Shown here: positions 1 through 11,854 of the stretch, one piece after another
Position numbering within the stretch: the stretch's first letter is position 1
Layout of the letters: each line of letters begins with the position of its first letter
Source of the DNA: Combretum micranthum
Lineage: Eukaryota > Streptophyta > Magnoliopsida > Myrtales > Combretaceae
Assembly: GCA_024138025.1 (NCBI GenBank)
Contig: JAMXBD010002839.1
Coordinates: 1-64,000 of the forward strand
Reading direction: 5' to 3'
Length of the DNA: 64,000 nucleotides
Notes under the pieces: model-generated
Database searches by the model: none
Seen by the model: the letters and a program-made list of their open reading frames with translations, nothing else
Told to the model about the DNA's origin: nothing
Position numbers and translations under genes: made by a program

Positions 1-470
1 AGATTCAAGCTAACCTATTAAAATCTAAACAGTTGCCACATAATATTACTATGTTAAATACTATTATTGTCTAATTTTATTGATATTTATATAACTCTTT
101 ATTTTTTTATTTTTTTTTATCATGGGAAACTTTTTCTACAAAACACTATAGGAAAAAAAGAATATTTATTTTTTTAGATTTTAGCTCACCCTTCAAGTGT
201 CTACATATCTACTAGTTAGAATTAGATCACTATAGTTCATTTCAAGAAATTTTCTAATATGTGAGTATTTTTTAATTTTTCAACTCTTTTTGCTTTTAGT
301 TTGTTAAATTTTATTTTTCTTATAGGGAAAAGAAAGTTATGTTCTCTTTTATTCAAAAAATTAAAAGAATGCTAAATTTTAAAAGGGAGAAGTATGTTTT
401 TAGTCCTCAACATTTTATTATTTTTCTATTTCTATCCTAAACCTTTTTTTTCCTATTCGAGTCCTTATCC
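1..470. other. AT-rich sequence without a gene
   Basis: No coding potential is visible. Bases 1-45 read like a degenerate copy of a stretch in the long LTRs further right (around 44400 and 52300), sharing the string GCTAACCTATTAAAA followed by a similar TTGCCAC/TTACCAC segment. It may be an old LTR scrap. The rest is homopolymer-rich A/T sequence. Confidence 0.4.
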
Positions 471-1364
471 TTTGAAAAAGTTTACAAACGAGGACTTTCT
501 TAGTATCTTTAGTTTTTTCCATTAAGTTTTGACACTTAACACATTTGCATTTGTTGGAAATTATTAATTCAAATTAATAAAATAACTAAATTAAGATAAT
601 TTTAATAAAATAATTAAAAATGATAAAAATTCAAAAAAATAATTTAAAGTTGTAAAAATTAAAACGAAAGAAATAGAAAATTCTATAAAAAAACAAATAA
701 GATGGGAATATATTTGATAAACATTCACTACTACTAGTGGTTCCAGTTACAATGCTCTTCAACTTCCCTCGCATTGCTGTTCGCAAGTAAAATTCGTGCA
801 CACCACACATGTAAGCACCCACGCACACATGCAAGCATGCACACACACAGAGATAAGGTATGTTGATTAAGGATCCTGACACTACTTTTATTTTCTCTAA
901 CATAATGAAACATATTAATGTAGCCAAAAGCAATCTATTAGTACTCATAATACAATAACAGCTTTACATATTCTACTTTTTTTCTTTTTTCTTTGAGCAA
1001 GTGGAGGCTTTGTTGGATAAGCTATTTTTATTAAGTATAGAAAGTTAATATATTGTACAATTTAGGGAAAAAGTGAGGGAAGTCGAAGAACAATGTAATT
1101 AGAACCACTAGTAATTACGGTTGTTTGTCAGACATATTCTATCCTATTTATTTTTTATAGAGTTTTCTATTTCTTTCATTTTAATTATTACAATGTTAAA
1201 TTAATTTTGGAATTTTTAATTATTTTATTAAATTTATCTTAATTTAATTATTTTATTAATTTGAATTAATAATTTCCAGCGAATGAAATTATGCCAAGCG
1301 TCAAAACTTAACGAAAAAAACTAACAACTTTAAGAAAATCCTCGTTTGTAAGCTTTTGTAAAGG
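471..1364. repeat. Foldback element with about 300-bp inverted arms
   Basis: Bases 471-772 and 1073-1364 are long inverted copies of each other. Both contain a TTACAAACGAGG-like outer part, the string GGAAATTATTAATTCAAATT, and an inner part reading ACTAGTGGTTC then TTCRACTTCCCTC. The spacer (773-1072) is unrelated, with CA-rich simple sequence. Long inverted arms around a short non-coding core are typical of foldback or Mutator-like MITEs. The left arm seems to continue outward (about 385-470, with a TTTTTAGTCCTCAACATTTT phrase), while the right arm stops where the LTR at 1371 begins, so that LTR may have cut the element. No transposase is seen. Confidence 0.7.
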
Positions 1365-1370
1365 TATGTG

Positions 1371-2010
1371 TGTGGGTAAGGATTTGATCACATAGGTGCC
1401 GCGTGACTACTGCTGCATGTAACATAGGAAAACAACACATACGGGGGTGATCAAGAGAGAATCATGTATAGAGGAAGAGTAGACAGTCTCAATAGGCTCT
1501 ACTACACGTGTGACAGGTGAAGGAGTTAAGAAGCATCAACCTCACTAAGCAGGATGAATTGATATATGTTCTTGCTTAAGACAAGCGATTGATTCACCAA
1601 GACAGAAATCCGACAACATTGCAGCATTTGTCCCAAATTTCTTTTGTCAGAATGAGATAGGGACTAAGGGTATTTGTCAGGAATCTATCTATTGATGCCA
1701 TTCATTATATGACACAGGCAACCAATGACTATGATGAGTCCCTTTCATAATGGACATAGAGGTGGACTCCCTTATGGATCCAAACCCATTAAGGTCTTTT
1801 ATTTGTAATATGTGAGCCACTTTCAGAATGATGGGAATTGGGCAAGCTAATTTCAACGAGCCTTACTCTAAACCTATCATGTCAAATCTCCCTTGATTAT
1901 CCCAAATAACTATGCCTAACTCTCTAAGCCCAGTCACTTTAGCCTGGATAGTTAAATCCAAATGAAATAATTAGCCTCAAAACCTTTATAATTAAATTTA
2001 ATCATCTATA
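1371..2010 (-). repeat. Left (3') LTR of the Tat-lineage element
   Basis: About 640 bp, colinear with 21199-21850. Shared landmarks are TGTGGGTAAGGAT at the left edge, ACTAAGCAGGATGAATTGATAT in the middle (compare 1551 and 21390) and AAATTTAATCATCTATA at the right edge. It is diverged by many substitutions and small indels, so the insertion is old. On the element's own strand it starts TATAG rather than the canonical TG. A GGGAAAAA purine stretch just inside (2011-2020, minus strand) could be the decayed polypurine tract. Confidence 0.65.
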
Positions 2011-5000
2011 TTTTTCCCTGACCAAAGTCCTTCGGGCTATGTCAAAGGGATTTGGGCATTAATTAAGACCTTTTGAATGACTAAAGTCTTGCCCAGCGCA
2101 TGTGCGCTTTGAACTAGCTACACTACTGCTTGGTGCGTTAATTTATTAAATAAGTAAAGTTTTGCTTAGTGCATGTGCACTGTGAAATATCTACACTACT
2201 GCTTGGCATGTTACCTTTCTTATGAATTCATAATGTGAAAATTCGGTGTAGCATTTGCCAAACAATCAAATTCTCTTAGTGATATTATTGATGTATCTCC
2301 TTTAATGGGGAGTTTCTTCATGTATAGGGGGATAATTTTGATTTTGATCTCATGCTTAATTGAATTTTTTTTTATTTGATAAGCATATTACGTCTATTAT
2401 TATAGACGGTATTTGTTTCATTCATAGTCCACCATCTTTTCAGTATCTATACCAACAATAAATAAATAGTGTTTCTAAAATTGTTGGTCCACTGATTTAA
2501 GCAAGAGACCATGTCTACTTCAAGGCCTATTTTTGAAGCTTACATAATTTATCAATTTGTACCATGAAAGAGGTGCCAAAATTTGATTGGCTTTAAGCAC
2601 AAGACAAACAACATTTGCCGCGTTTTTTGTTAAAATATTTGTTCTTCCTTCTCTTACCATATTCCAATTTTTTTCCATTACATTCCTACTCTTTTTTTTT
2701 TTTACTGTGCACTCTTATTTTTCTTCTTCATTACATCTTCTTCCCCATCTTCTCGATATCCTTATTCTTTTTTTGTTACTACAAGTTCTGTCGTTGTTGG
2801 CATTTCAAGAGAACCACAACTTCCTAAGTCATTTCAAGGCCACGCATCTAAACAAGGACAATTTTTATTAAGCTTTTGGTAACCTTGATAGGATCAGATT
2901 ATTAGTTTCTGTTCATCCTTATTTTGTCAATGCATTTAAAAGCTAGCCCCCTTCATTTTGTTCGTGACAACCATTTATCATTTTGAAGGTAGTTTTCATT
3001 AACATATGTCAAGAAAAATGTAGTGGCATGAAGAGAATCAGTAATAAGGAAGAGCAAAACAAGTGAACAACAGTCCCAATATTCTTAGTTGTTGAGGAAC
3101 AAAAGCAAATTTATGTCTTAGGTAGAAAATTTGTTGTGAGGTATTGATGACTATATAAGAGTTTCTTTGTCTTTTCGCCATTTTTGTCTCTTTTTTTATT
3201 AATTCTAGCTCACTTTTGTATCTTGCTGAGTATTGTTCCCCTATCAAATGGTGGGGAGCACGTTTTGCTAAATAGGTGCAATCCGAAAGAGCAGGTCTAA
3301 AGTGAAAAGTATCACTTTGATAAGTGTGGTTCAAAATTTCAAGTGTTGTTTTCTTCTTGTACCCATTACCCCATTGCATTTTTATGAATTTTGGCTTGAA
3401 TTACATTCTCAAGTTTTGGTTTACTCATCATTTAAATTCGATATTGGCTTTTGATACTTTGATGAAGGTTTAGCTTGACATCTTTAGTAGACTTTCAGTA
3501 GTTGCTAATGCGAAACTTTGTTGATATATGTTTTCTAGCTTTCTTGCTACTTTTAGATCAATGTAGAGTAACTCATATTTTAATCTTTAGTGTAGTTGTT
3601 GTTTTATTTTAACTTGCCATCCCATAACTTGCCTCTTTGAAACATTATTCTAAATAAGTTTTGCATTCTATCTAACTTTTAATAATGTTATAAACGAATT
3701 CAAGTTGCAGAGAGTCTTTAAAGGATTTGTCTCAGGTGATATATATCATTCTTTGTTCATGCAACCTTCGACTAGTCTTTGCTACTACTAGACATCAATG
3801 TGAAGGCTCACGTAACGATATTTTACTCACTGCTCCTTCCTCTATTCTACTTCCTTTTATTTGTCTGTAAAAAATGCTGCATTATCATAAAACTTGTAGG
3901 AGAAACAACCTTTTCTATAACAAAAATTCATGTACAAGCTTGTCCAATTGTCACAATAGTGAATATAAGACTCCTTTGGTACCTCTTGACTTGGAAATAA
4001 CTTATTGTTCCATGTTATCAAGTATCTCAAAAAAAGAGTTTATTGCTACACTTTTCGTTTTTAGTCCATAAGCTTAGTTAATAATATAAGTTGAATCAGA
4101 TTATTTGCTCAAGCGAATATTTCCTTGAAATTATGCTACTCTTTCCTTTCATTGTTGGCCCTATACATGCTATTGTACGAAATCTCATAGATGCTGCAAC
4201 TTCACATGTAATTTTTATTAACGCTTTTTGGACTTGATAAGTTAATTTTATTCTATTATGGTCATAAGAATTCGAGCTTATTTTGATGACTTTTTATTAA
4301 ATTCTTATGAATTTGGTGTTTTTAATGATAAATTTTTGTTTTTTGGCTACTTGAATAAAAAGAAGAAGAATTACATTGTTTGTCATTAGATTTGGAGCAA
4401 AACAACAACAAAAGTAAAGAATGGATCTATCGCGCCTTGAATAAATACCGATCGAGGCCAAAGTATAAGGCAAAACAAGCATAAATTGGTATGTCACGCC
4501 TCAAATTTAGTCCTCCATGTGACCCTTGATAATTGTTTTGAGGAAATCGAGCCCAAACTTGAAGAAAAGCTTTTGTCTCACCTCAATGTCGTGCCTTAAA
4601 TCTAACCTGCAACAGTTGCTAAAGTGATGTACAGACCTTTACCGTACTTATGTCAAACCTCAAATCATTAAGCAACTGAGCCCTTGACAGCACTTAAGTT
4701 AGCCCTCGATTGAAGAATGGACAGAAACGATGGCATTTTATTAACTCAGGTGGAGCCCTATCCTTAATACAGCACTCGAGCTCTTGACTTTCCCCTCGAT
4801 GAAGCGATTATTTTAGCCCTTGGTCCAAGCGAGTGCGTGGATGAAGAATCTGCATTCTGTTATACAGAATTTGCCACGTCTGCAATAAATCATCATTTCT
4901 TTTTGTGCCCTTGTCCTATAAATAAGCGTGCATAGTGTTGTAATAAGTGTGTTGTACCCATAGAGATTTTCTACAGTATACAGAATTAGCGTAGCTTAGT

Positions 5001-6009
5001 GAGAGAATTTTTAGAGTAAAAGAATCTCATTTCTTCTTGCTTAAGAGACTTTCAAAGTTTTATGGGTAAAAACCATATTAACCCATTGTTTGTAATTTCT
5101 GCAAGACCTTGTGTGAAATATTAATATCTTTCGATTAATTTCATATTATTTCTTCATATAATGTTCATAATGCCTAAATCCATGGAGAAATAATCTCCTA
5201 CAGCTTAGGGTTTGTGAACTCAGATCATCATTCATGTGATTTTAAATGCTCTTTCAATTCAATATTGACTGGGTGTTTGTAATTAGTAGCTTGATTTTAT
5301 TTTCGTGAGCCTAATTGCATGGTACATGAATTAGATTCATGTTTGATTTCAACGAATTGGCTGGAAGGTCATTCTTTTGAATAGATCTATAGCTCTAATG
5401 GAGTCGATCCTAAATATCTCAAGAGAGGGCGGGTGAAGACTTTCTGTCACTTGTTTTGAAATTGATTGAGTTGGTTTTAAAAACAAAGGATTCTTGTTCT
5501 TTAAGCAGATTGGGCAATGATAGCTTGTGAAGGGATTCCAACAGTTTGGTATAGATCTAGAGTTTATGAATTTGGGACAGTCTAAATTTAACTCAGTGAA
5601 TTGGTGGTGCAAATACCCAAACAAACAACTCTCTCTTGAGTTTGGTTTTAAGAAATCACATGATAAAGAGTTGGTGAAGCAAATCTAAGCTGTCATCTTG
5701 CAGTCGCAAACCGATTCCCTAACTTTGCTCAGAAAACAAGTGTGAATATTATTAACATTAGCGTAACTTCTATTTCCATTATGTTTTGCTAAATTTTTCT
5801 TGGCTAAGATAATAGAAGAAATGTGAGTATGATAGATGTCACCATTCCCTTCGGATCCAACCTAATTCTTTCGATACTACTTCGGTAGGTGCGCTGGCCA
5901 TTATTGTAGATAGTTGCTAATTGAAGTTGGACATGATTAATTAGTTTTATAAATTTTGAAAAGCTTCCACTTCAAGTTGTGTTTTAAAAGTTATATTTTA
6001 TACAAATCC
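2011..6009. other. No supportable gene; probably untranslated element sequence or older TE debris
   Basis: Open frames here are short, hydrophobic and unrecognisable. The stretch 4500-5250 looks like an LTR or promoter region: TATA-like CTATAAATAAG at 4917-4927 is followed by a leader-like run, but I found no second copy. A short repeated phrase (CACTACTGCTTGG) occurs at about 2121 and 2201. The region lies between the left LTR and the Athila-like insertion, so it may be the long 3' non-coding part of the Tat element. Confidence 0.4.
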
Positions 6010-6720
6010 AAGACATAAAAACCAACAACAAGCAGAACTCATCAAAACTCAAAATATGAAACCTTTGAATCTACTTCGTCTCTTTCCATAGTATTTTAAA
6101 TCATCTTGATTGGAGATTGGATGAAAAAAGTATATACAATTTACAAAACTGTGATAAATCCACAACTCTGGGAGTTACCATTGCACGTGCAACAACTTTA
6201 CAACAAAAACTAACCTTAATACATTTAGAATCTCTTAAAACTCAAAACATAAAAGTCACAAAGCTCTGTCTTGTCTTTTCACAAGATTTTGAATCACATC
6301 AAAATGAGCCCAGACGAAATAATTATCCATAATTTACCGAACTCTATCAAATCTACAAAAATTTGGCACCACTACTGACATATAGTAATTACACGATAAA
6401 AATCGATCTTAATACATTTAGAATCTCTCAAAACCCGAAATATAAAGTTATAGATCTCTCTCTTATGTTTCCATAGGATTTTTAATCACATAAAAAGGAG
6501 CTTGGGTAAAGGAGATGCATTCAATTTTCTAAACAATGTCAAAGCTGCTAATAGGGATGCTAGTAGTGCATAAATAACAACTTCAAGATCAATTTCAACA
6601 CTGATGTAAATGGAATTACTCAAAACACAGAACATGAAAGTTTAAGATCTCTTTTTTCTCTTTTTGTAACAATTTGTATCTCTTAATCAAGGCTGAGATG
6701 AGGTAGATATGATCAATTTT
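6010..6720. repeat. Degenerate tandem repeat, about 195-bp unit, roughly three units
   Basis: The phrase TTAATACATTTAGAATCTC followed by AAAACnC occurs at about 6214 and 6410. A more decayed version is at about 6600 (GATGTAAATGGAATTACTC then AAAACACAG). Each unit then shows a CTCT...CTTTTC/TTTCC segment and a GATTTTnAATCACAT segment. The organisation suggests a small satellite-like array or the repeat tract often found in the 3' part of Tat elements. The copies are too diverged to fix unit borders by eye. Confidence 0.55.
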
Positions 6721-6956
6721 CTAAGCTGTGTCAGTGCTACCATAATAATCCTATTGCTGGTGCTATTCACCTTGTTGTTTTGCTGCTCAAAATTGTAGCT
6801 TTGTAGCTCGAGTCAGGTTGTTTTTGGATTCCACATAAGCAAATTTCTAGTGTTGAGTAGGTGCTCCTAATTTTAGCCTTTAGCCCTCTTAATGGCTGCT
6901 CCTAAGCTTTGTTCTAGATAGCTTGGTTTAAAAACTTAATCATTCAACTAAGAGCT

Positions 6957-8492
6957 TAGTCCTCTTTTTGTCTTGACCAAGTTTTAATAAATTAATTCCT
7001 ATTATCTTTTTTCTATGATCTGATCAACGCTAGGCAAGTGCACCTATCAATTATAGTATAGGAATAGATTACAGGGTCGTATTTCTCGAGATCGTCAGCA
7101 AATACTAATACCCACCCTCTTGGTTATTATCTAGCAATCGAATAATTGAACTTAATGAATTAAACCCATAGTTAACATCTAAACTATATTAATTATAAAG
7201 TTTCACCAAGATAACATGCAGAACAAGAAAACTTTAACACACAAAAATCAGTACATAATAGAGTTACTCTATCATATTAACATGATTTAAATACAATTCA
7301 TCTTTTTAATCACTTACCTGCTGAATTCTCAACTCATGGTCATTCTTCTCATAATAAACCAATTCTAATCCTAATTGTATCACTAGTATCTCTTCTAAGT
7401 GAATAGACAATTATAATTGCATTAAAAGCTTTTATTATCCTAAAATTCCTTGAAACATACAACAAACTTCCTAATAATATCTCTACTAACAGGAGTAGTT
7501 TATTCTAGTAACTTAGATCTACTGATGGAATTGTTTGTCAACATTTTCCATCAAGATCTGGTGTAAGTCATGTCGTGCACTACATTTTCCTAACTTTTAT
7601 GAGGTTCTATCACTAGAATTCATAATTAAAAGGATTATTAACAATGAAATACACACTTCATGTTAATATGACTTCGTAAACCCAAAGATCTACTACTCAT
7701 GCTACAATAACAATAACAACATGAAATTCAAGCATTAATAAGAAACAAAACATCGTGATAGAGAAAAGAAAAGAAAACCCCTTTAAATTACATCTAGCAA
7801 GATGTTGTTACAAGACACGAACATATGATTCCAGTCGTCTCTCTCGAGTTTCTTTTGGAATAGAACAGATTACAACACTTCCCTAACTTAAACGATTATA
7901 ATCGTTACTCCTCAACTATGAATAAGTGTGTTCCATTTGTATATATTCTGAAAAACTATCTAACCCCTCTAAATGAGTGTCTTCTATTTCTTTAAACTCC
8001 TAGATTTTCAAGTCAAACATACAACACTTGCAGAATAATTGTGTTTTCTATTCGAATCGATGTATCACTTAAATGAAAGGAAAGTAAAAAATCGATTTGC
8101 AGACAGTTCATCATGGGTGAGTAAAGGGGAGTGATCCTTGCTGTGGCCAAATTTATTCACATCTCCACTCTCATATCATGACCAAAGGAGCTGGATTCGT
8201 TCTGTGATTCATTTTTCTCCAAATTACTCTCTATCATGGGCGACCAATGCCACGTGACTTGCTGTAGATGTATTTTCTCCTATCTTGCCCATGATTTGTC
8301 TTGCAATATTTTTCTTTAGAGATAATGAGTCATCTTTGCTCTAAAATTGCTCTAAAATGTGTTGTTATGGTTCAAAGTCACCTAAATTGAAAATATTGTT
8401 AATTTAAGTATCAATTCTTAAATAGAAACATAACTCATGGCCTAAATTTTACTTAAATAGCCATTAAAATCATGAATAACTCATGTCTATCA
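6957..8492 (-). repeat. Left (3') LTR of the Athila-like element
   Basis: Colinear with 11855-13486, sharing the AAGTGCACCTATCA motif at 7035 (compare 11954) and the purine-preceded TGATA...ATCA terminus at the right edge. Divergence is high, with many indels. The left edge was placed by aligning the AAGTTTTAAT block at 6979 with the same block in the right copy. Confidence 0.5.
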
Positions 8493-9036
8493 TCCTCCAA
8501 CTTGATTCCTGACAACTCATGTAACTACAATGCTAATTGGTTAGAATAGCTATAGCTTGCAACTAACTTCTAAGTTGATATTCTTGATGATCTTGTTGGC
8601 ATCGACATCTGGCTTATTTATTTTTCATCACGTATCATCTTAACTTCATTTTTGCAAGTATGATTTTCTTGCTTTATGATTCTTGGACATGTGCAATAGG
8701 AATACTCAACCTCATGATAATTATGAGGGGTAACCACTCCTAGCCATCATGTGTTCCATTCATTCACTTAATGACTATTATACCTCATGATTATTAAGAG
8801 GAAGCTATTCATTGCCTCCGTTCTGACCGCATAGATGGCATTCTTGGGATTGCATAATGTGTGATGACACTCTTAGCCATCCATGTCCTAAACCTCACGT
8901 GATAATCTTCGAACCACACACTGCATTCGTATTCCATCCATCGGATGATGACATTGGCATCATACCATTATAAGAGAAGTTTTCATTAGTCATTCGTGTC
9001 TCATTCACCCATGTAACGATCTCGAAACCACACCAC

Positions 9037-9045
9037 TATAAAAGG
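9037..9045 (+). promoter_or_regulatory. TATA-box-like site upstream of the PMD remnant
   Basis: TATAAAAGG lies about 500-750 bp upstream of the first PMD-like residues, on the same strand, and is followed by a CT-rich stretch that could serve as a leader. It is a good match to a plant TATA box. Function is inferred only from position. Confidence 0.3.
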
Positions 9046-9559
9046 GAACTCTTTCTCATCTTGTGCATCTAGTCATTTGATGAATAACCATGAGATTCTG
9101 CTATTGCAAGCGGAGAGACTCTTTATTATTTAATGTCCCCTAGCCATGCATAGGTAAACTTATTGCTTTCTTCTTAATTGTTATTTGCTATTGTTTTGAA
9201 TGTTCAAGTGTTGATAATATCGATTCATATGCTGATACGCTTGTTATGCCTTGCTCATATTATTAATTTGAATTCACAAATAGCATCCCTTTTCATCATG
9301 TATGTGTATATGACTCTTTTTTCCTCATGTATATGTATGTGTATATATATATATATATATGACTTCCCTTCCATTATGTATATATATAATAGATATCTTG
9401 AGAATGACGAAGGAAAATTAAAAAAAGTCTATTTCGCTGTGGCAACCATATAGATAGGAGTAGTGAAACACTGACAAGTTCTGGTCATGTGCCAAAAGCA
9501 TCCATGTCTCCTAGCAAGTGGTGCAATACAACAATTCAGAGCGACTTTTTTTAGAGAGA

Positions 9560-11370
9560 TGCTAAGAAATGGGACTTATGTGCACATCCACCTGTAGATG
9601 GTGGGTTGCATTTCATACATCCGAAGCCACAGGTAAATGATAGAAGAAACATAGATGAGAATTCCATATTGTGTTTTATAAATGAAAGAAAGGAGCTTCC
9701 CTTTTTAGAGGTTGTGTTTAGTTACCCAAAACAGATGTTGTAGGGGTGGCAATCACAGGTATATTGCATTGTTAACACCTCCAATTATAGGTCTCTTCTA
9801 GAAAGCGCAAGAATCAATTATGCAATATGGATTTTCTCTAACATGGTAATTTGATCTCAATCTTTTAAAATATGGCGAGCTATACTAGCATGTTGGAGTA
9901 CCTATACACTTAATTTTGCGACATCAAGGGGTGAAATTATCCAACTTTAGAAGATGTATGTGCACTATTAAGCTTTCCTTATTCTAAGTTGACTAATATT
10001 ACCACAACTGATCTCTTAGAAGAGGACGAGGAGCTTGATAGAGATGTTAGAAGCTGAGAGACAGGAAGCAAAAGAAAGTTAGAGGGAAGCATCCTTTTTT
10101 CATGGATAAGGCATTTCTTTGAACACAAAAGGACTCATGTTAAAGGACCTCATCATGGATGCGAGTAAGTCTTTACCCCTTTTTTTTCATATTCCATTAT
10201 CAGTGCTTCACTTTGAATTTGTTGATAACTTGAAATTTATTCTAAGTATGAGTTGGAGGGCTTCTTGCACTCCATGATCGGTGTAATTCCTCTATGGAGT
10301 TTTTGGATTGTATAGTGATGGTGTACTCACCAAACCAAGCTGCTCAACAGTTTGGGTTTGATCAGAGTGTACCCTCTATCACGGCCATTGACATTGATTT
10401 TAACAGATGTTGCGAGTCACTTAATCCTAAAAAGTGTCGTGAATTTTGCTTTACTATTAGACAAATTTTTTTTGTAGCTACCAATTGCTCTAGTATTGCA
10501 TCGAATGGATGGCTAACATAGTGGACAAGGTGTCTTGAGGCATTCAAGAAATATATATCTTTAGCTATCGATGACAATTTTCCATAGTCTATCATCTATC
10601 GATATGAGTTCTACTTTCAGCTTCCTAAAAACGATAAGAATAATATTCCAACAATTAAGTGAGTCGTGCCTCCTGCATCGATAATCAATTAAATCAAGTG
10701 TGCTCACCTTTGCGAGGTATTGAATTTTCCATTTAAGTTGTTTCTCCTCCCTTTTATTTTTTATCACAATGTCGATTATAATGTTCACTCAACATTGTCT
10801 ATTTGTAGGATGTAATAGGGAGAGGTAAATCTTAAGCTGCAAGCATTGTGATAGTAATGTTGTTGTTACTCAAACCAAAGATAATTCTATAGTAGGATCC
10901 CCCTCTAATTACTCTACCTTTTCCTAGTTGTTATGGTTAAGGAAAAGTGCTACAAACTAAGGACCATGTAGTGATTACTACTGACACAACTACGAAGGAA
11001 CATGATAGTGAGGAGGTTAATTATGAATAATCCCTTGTTCATGATATTGGTTTTAGGGGTGATCCTTCATTAGATGATGTTGCTGATGATTTAAGGTTTG
11101 TGAGGACCCTCTTGTCAATGAGGAAGACTTATGCCCTCAAGCAGATGACATTGTTGATGATGATTTCGATAAAATGGTTGCGCAAGATGGTTAAGAAAGA
11201 AAAGTGGAAGATAATTATGCTCAGGCTCGCAACAATTCATTGGCAAACCCCCAGTCTTATGACATCATAGTTGATGATACTTCTTCTAATGCTATTACAA
11301 TTGTCGATGCATTACCTCCTTCAGTTATTGAAGAATCAAAATAGAAAAAGAGTAGATAAGTCTATTAGAG
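9560..11370 (+). pseudogene. Broken plant mobile domain (PMD, aminotransferase-like) gene
   Basis: Joining frames by eye gives several hallmarks of the PMD family. They are an N-terminal segment LLESARINYAI (about 9797), then SQSFKIW, ACWSTYTLNF and a RGEI stretch followed by a decayed LEDV-like segment (9860-9965). Further on come FSWIRHFFEHK (about 10097), YSPNQAAQQFGFDQSVP (10327-10377) and WLTxWTRCLEAFKKYI (10510-10556). PMD proteins include Arabidopsis MAIN and MAIL1; the domain also occurs in Mutator-like and gypsy elements. This copy has at least six stops or frameshifts and cannot make a protein. A GAGTAAGT sequence at 10161-10168 could be a former splice donor. An acidic, low-complexity tail follows (about 10970-11370). 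It lies antisense to the surrounding Athila-like element. Confidence 0.6.
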
Positions 11371-11830
11371 TTGCAACTATGACATGTTGAAATGATACAA
11401 CTTCATTTCATGGTTATATTGTGCCATCTCATTTAGTGAAGCCCTTGCAAAGTCTTGCTACTACAGATAGGAAATTTTGGGTTGGCTCTTCTTTATGGGA
11501 GACATACCATATCATCTACAGTCATAAGGTCAGTATTTGAAACTTCTAATAATGGGCAAAAGGGGGAAATGCATGTGTATTAAATAGGTTTAAGGTAAAA
11601 TGATATTGGCAAGAGCAGTCATAAAACTCATGATTATTCCTACAATACCAACAGAGTAATCCCCCATAATTCATAGTTCAAATAGTCACAATTACTCAAA
11701 AATAAAAATAATGAAGCAAACAACCCTAAATGCAATATTTCACAATATTTTTGGTCTTTTATATAATTTATCTAACAAAATGAAAAGTATGGCCAGATTA
11801 ACAAGCATCAGGTTTTCCTAATATTGCTAT

Positions 11831-11848
11831 TCCCTGGCAATGGAGCCA
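11831..11848 (-). other. Primer-binding site, tRNA-Asp type
   Basis: The minus strand reads TGGCTCCATTGCCAGGGA, differing at few positions from the tRNA-Asp-type primer site seen in Athila-like elements. It begins 6 bp inside the LTR whose plus-strand edge is at 11855. It fixes the element orientation as minus. Confidence 0.6.
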
Positions 11849-11854
11849 AATACT

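Noticed and set aside
2587..2871. Hydrophobic 94-codon frame
   Set aside because: Phe/Leu/Ser richness reflects T-rich DNA; a second overlapping frame has the same composition.
3038..3379. 113-codon minus-strand frame
   Set aside because: No domain recognised, no splice or promoter context, and surrounded by TE debris.
4860..5250. A solo LTR around the TATA-like site at 4917
   Set aside because: It looks promoter-like, but I could find neither ends, nor a second copy, nor a target duplication.
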